Shown here: positions 63,362 through 64,000 of the stretch, one piece after another
How the letters are laid out: each line of letters begins with the position of its first letter
Numbering within the stretch: position 1 is the stretch's first letter
NCBI GenBank assembly: GCA_963924555.1
Contig: OZ004586.1
Location: 6,716,501 to 6,780,500, forward strand
Origin: Crambe crambe
Taxonomy: Eukaryota > Porifera > Demospongiae > Poecilosclerida > Crambeidae
Direction: 5' to 3'
Length of the DNA stretch: 64,000 bases
Notes under the pieces: generated by a model
What the model saw: only the letters and a program-made list of their open reading frames with translations
Database searches by the model: none
What the model was told of the DNA's origin: nothing
Program-made: the position numbers and the translations under genes

Positions 63362-64000
63362 ATGGCTGACGATCAAAATAAATTGATATTAAAAACGCTG
63401 AAGGAAGAACTTACCTGCCCACTCTGTCTTGATATTTTTGAAGATCCTAAAAGGTTACCATGTGAGCATATCTTCTGTAGACAGTGTCTTCATTCTTTGG
63501 CCCTAAGGAGCATCAGTGGATCGATCATTTGTCCAGAGTGTCATAGAAACATACCAGTACCCAACCATGATGTCAGCATCTTCTCCACACCTCACCAAAT
63601 CAACAGACTCAAAGAGACATATGAAAAGAATCTCAAGATTATCGAAACTGAGCAAGCAACACCGCTACCTGCCACTTGTGAGGTCCACAAGTCACAGCCT
63701 CTAGCACTGTATTGTGAGACATGCGAGAGCTTAGTCTGTCGAGACTGTCATTTCATCCTGCTTCAAAAAGAACCACACACATGGCTTTTTAGATGAAATG
63801 GTCAAGAAATATCAAACAGTTTTGGAAAAAGAGCTCGAGCCGATCGAAAAAAACTGTCAGCAAATGTCAAGTGCATTGAGAGCCATAACAGTAGCTGAGA
63901 GAGAACTACAGAATGAGAAAGTTAAGGAAAGTAGATACCACATTTGATGCTCTTTCAGAAATACTTGCTCAAGAAAGAAGGTATTTCACAGAAGTTGTTG
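63362..64000 (+). pseudogene. TRIM-like RING/B-box gene, frameshifted, runs off the window
   Basis: The frame starts MADDQNKLILKTLKEELTC. It has a complete C3HC4 RING (C19, C22, C34, H36, C39, C42, C57, C60; CPLCLDIFEDP, CEHIFCRQC, CPEC) and a B-box (CEVHKSQPLALYCETC, CRDCH). RING proteins of this type are usually E3 ubiquitin ligases. The frame shifts in or just after the B-box (stop at 63796) and resumes as a coiled coil (FLDEMVKKYQTVLEKELEPI). A second shift near 63945 follows, after which coding resumes to the window end. It could be a pseudogene, or sequencing errors could have broken an intact gene. The C-terminal part is not in the window. Confidence 0.8.

Overview
The window looks like animal nuclear DNA, most probably from a sponge (inference). 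It is AT-rich, with short GT-AG introns, very dense small inverted-repeat transposons, and animal-type genes: eIF4E, a TRIM (RING/B-box) gene and CARD-domain genes. CARD plus TRIM restricts it to metazoans. The sponge call rests on general resemblance, not on a marker, and no species is claimed.

Layout. 1-5 kb: decayed DNA transposons, including a minus-strand pogo/Tigger-like transposase relic with a proline-coding minisatellite. 5.3-6.9 kb: an intact intronless gene for a protein-kinase-like protein. 7-14 kb: mostly non-coding, with a few orphan exons. 14.4-20.3 kb: a ~0.6-0.7 kb inverted duplication enclosing a broken Ty3/Gypsy gag, a pseudogene of an orphan small-protein family, and a second gag relic. 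20.43-24.81 kb: a complete-length but broken Ty3/Gypsy element with LTRs, primer site, polypurine tract and a 5-bp target duplication. 25-28.9 kb: non-coding DNA and fold-back repeats.

29-61.5 kb is the centre of interest. It holds six copies (A, F, B, C, D, E in map order) of one unusual gene architecture: N-terminal CARD, one membrane helix, a ~250-residue cysteine-containing glycosylation-site-rich ectodomain, a second membrane helix and a short tail. A (30890-33602, 481 aa) and E (54631-58080, 448 aa) assemble into uninterrupted spliced reading frames. C has one nonsense codon and no recognisable first exon; B, D and F are pseudogenes or fragments. Interleaved are members of a second family of ~122-123-residue proteins (S1-S4) that I do not recognise. 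S2 is divergent to CARD gene A with 172 bp between the start codons; S3 lies between B and C; S4 lies between D and E; S1 is a pseudogene at 17-19.4 kb. CARD gene E is divergent to an intact eIF4E gene (58337-61496, eight exons, 207 aa) with 256 bp between start codons, and a truncated copy of that CARD/eIF4E head-to-head block lies at 34.9-37.1 kb.

61.5-64 kb: a non-autonomous Mutator-like element with 9-bp target duplication, then the 5' part of a frameshifted TRIM gene running off the window.

Working view (inference): an expanding, rapidly decaying array of CARD-bearing two-pass membrane receptors and a companion small-protein family. Birth and death by duplication are visible directly; ligand and signalling role cannot be read from sequence.
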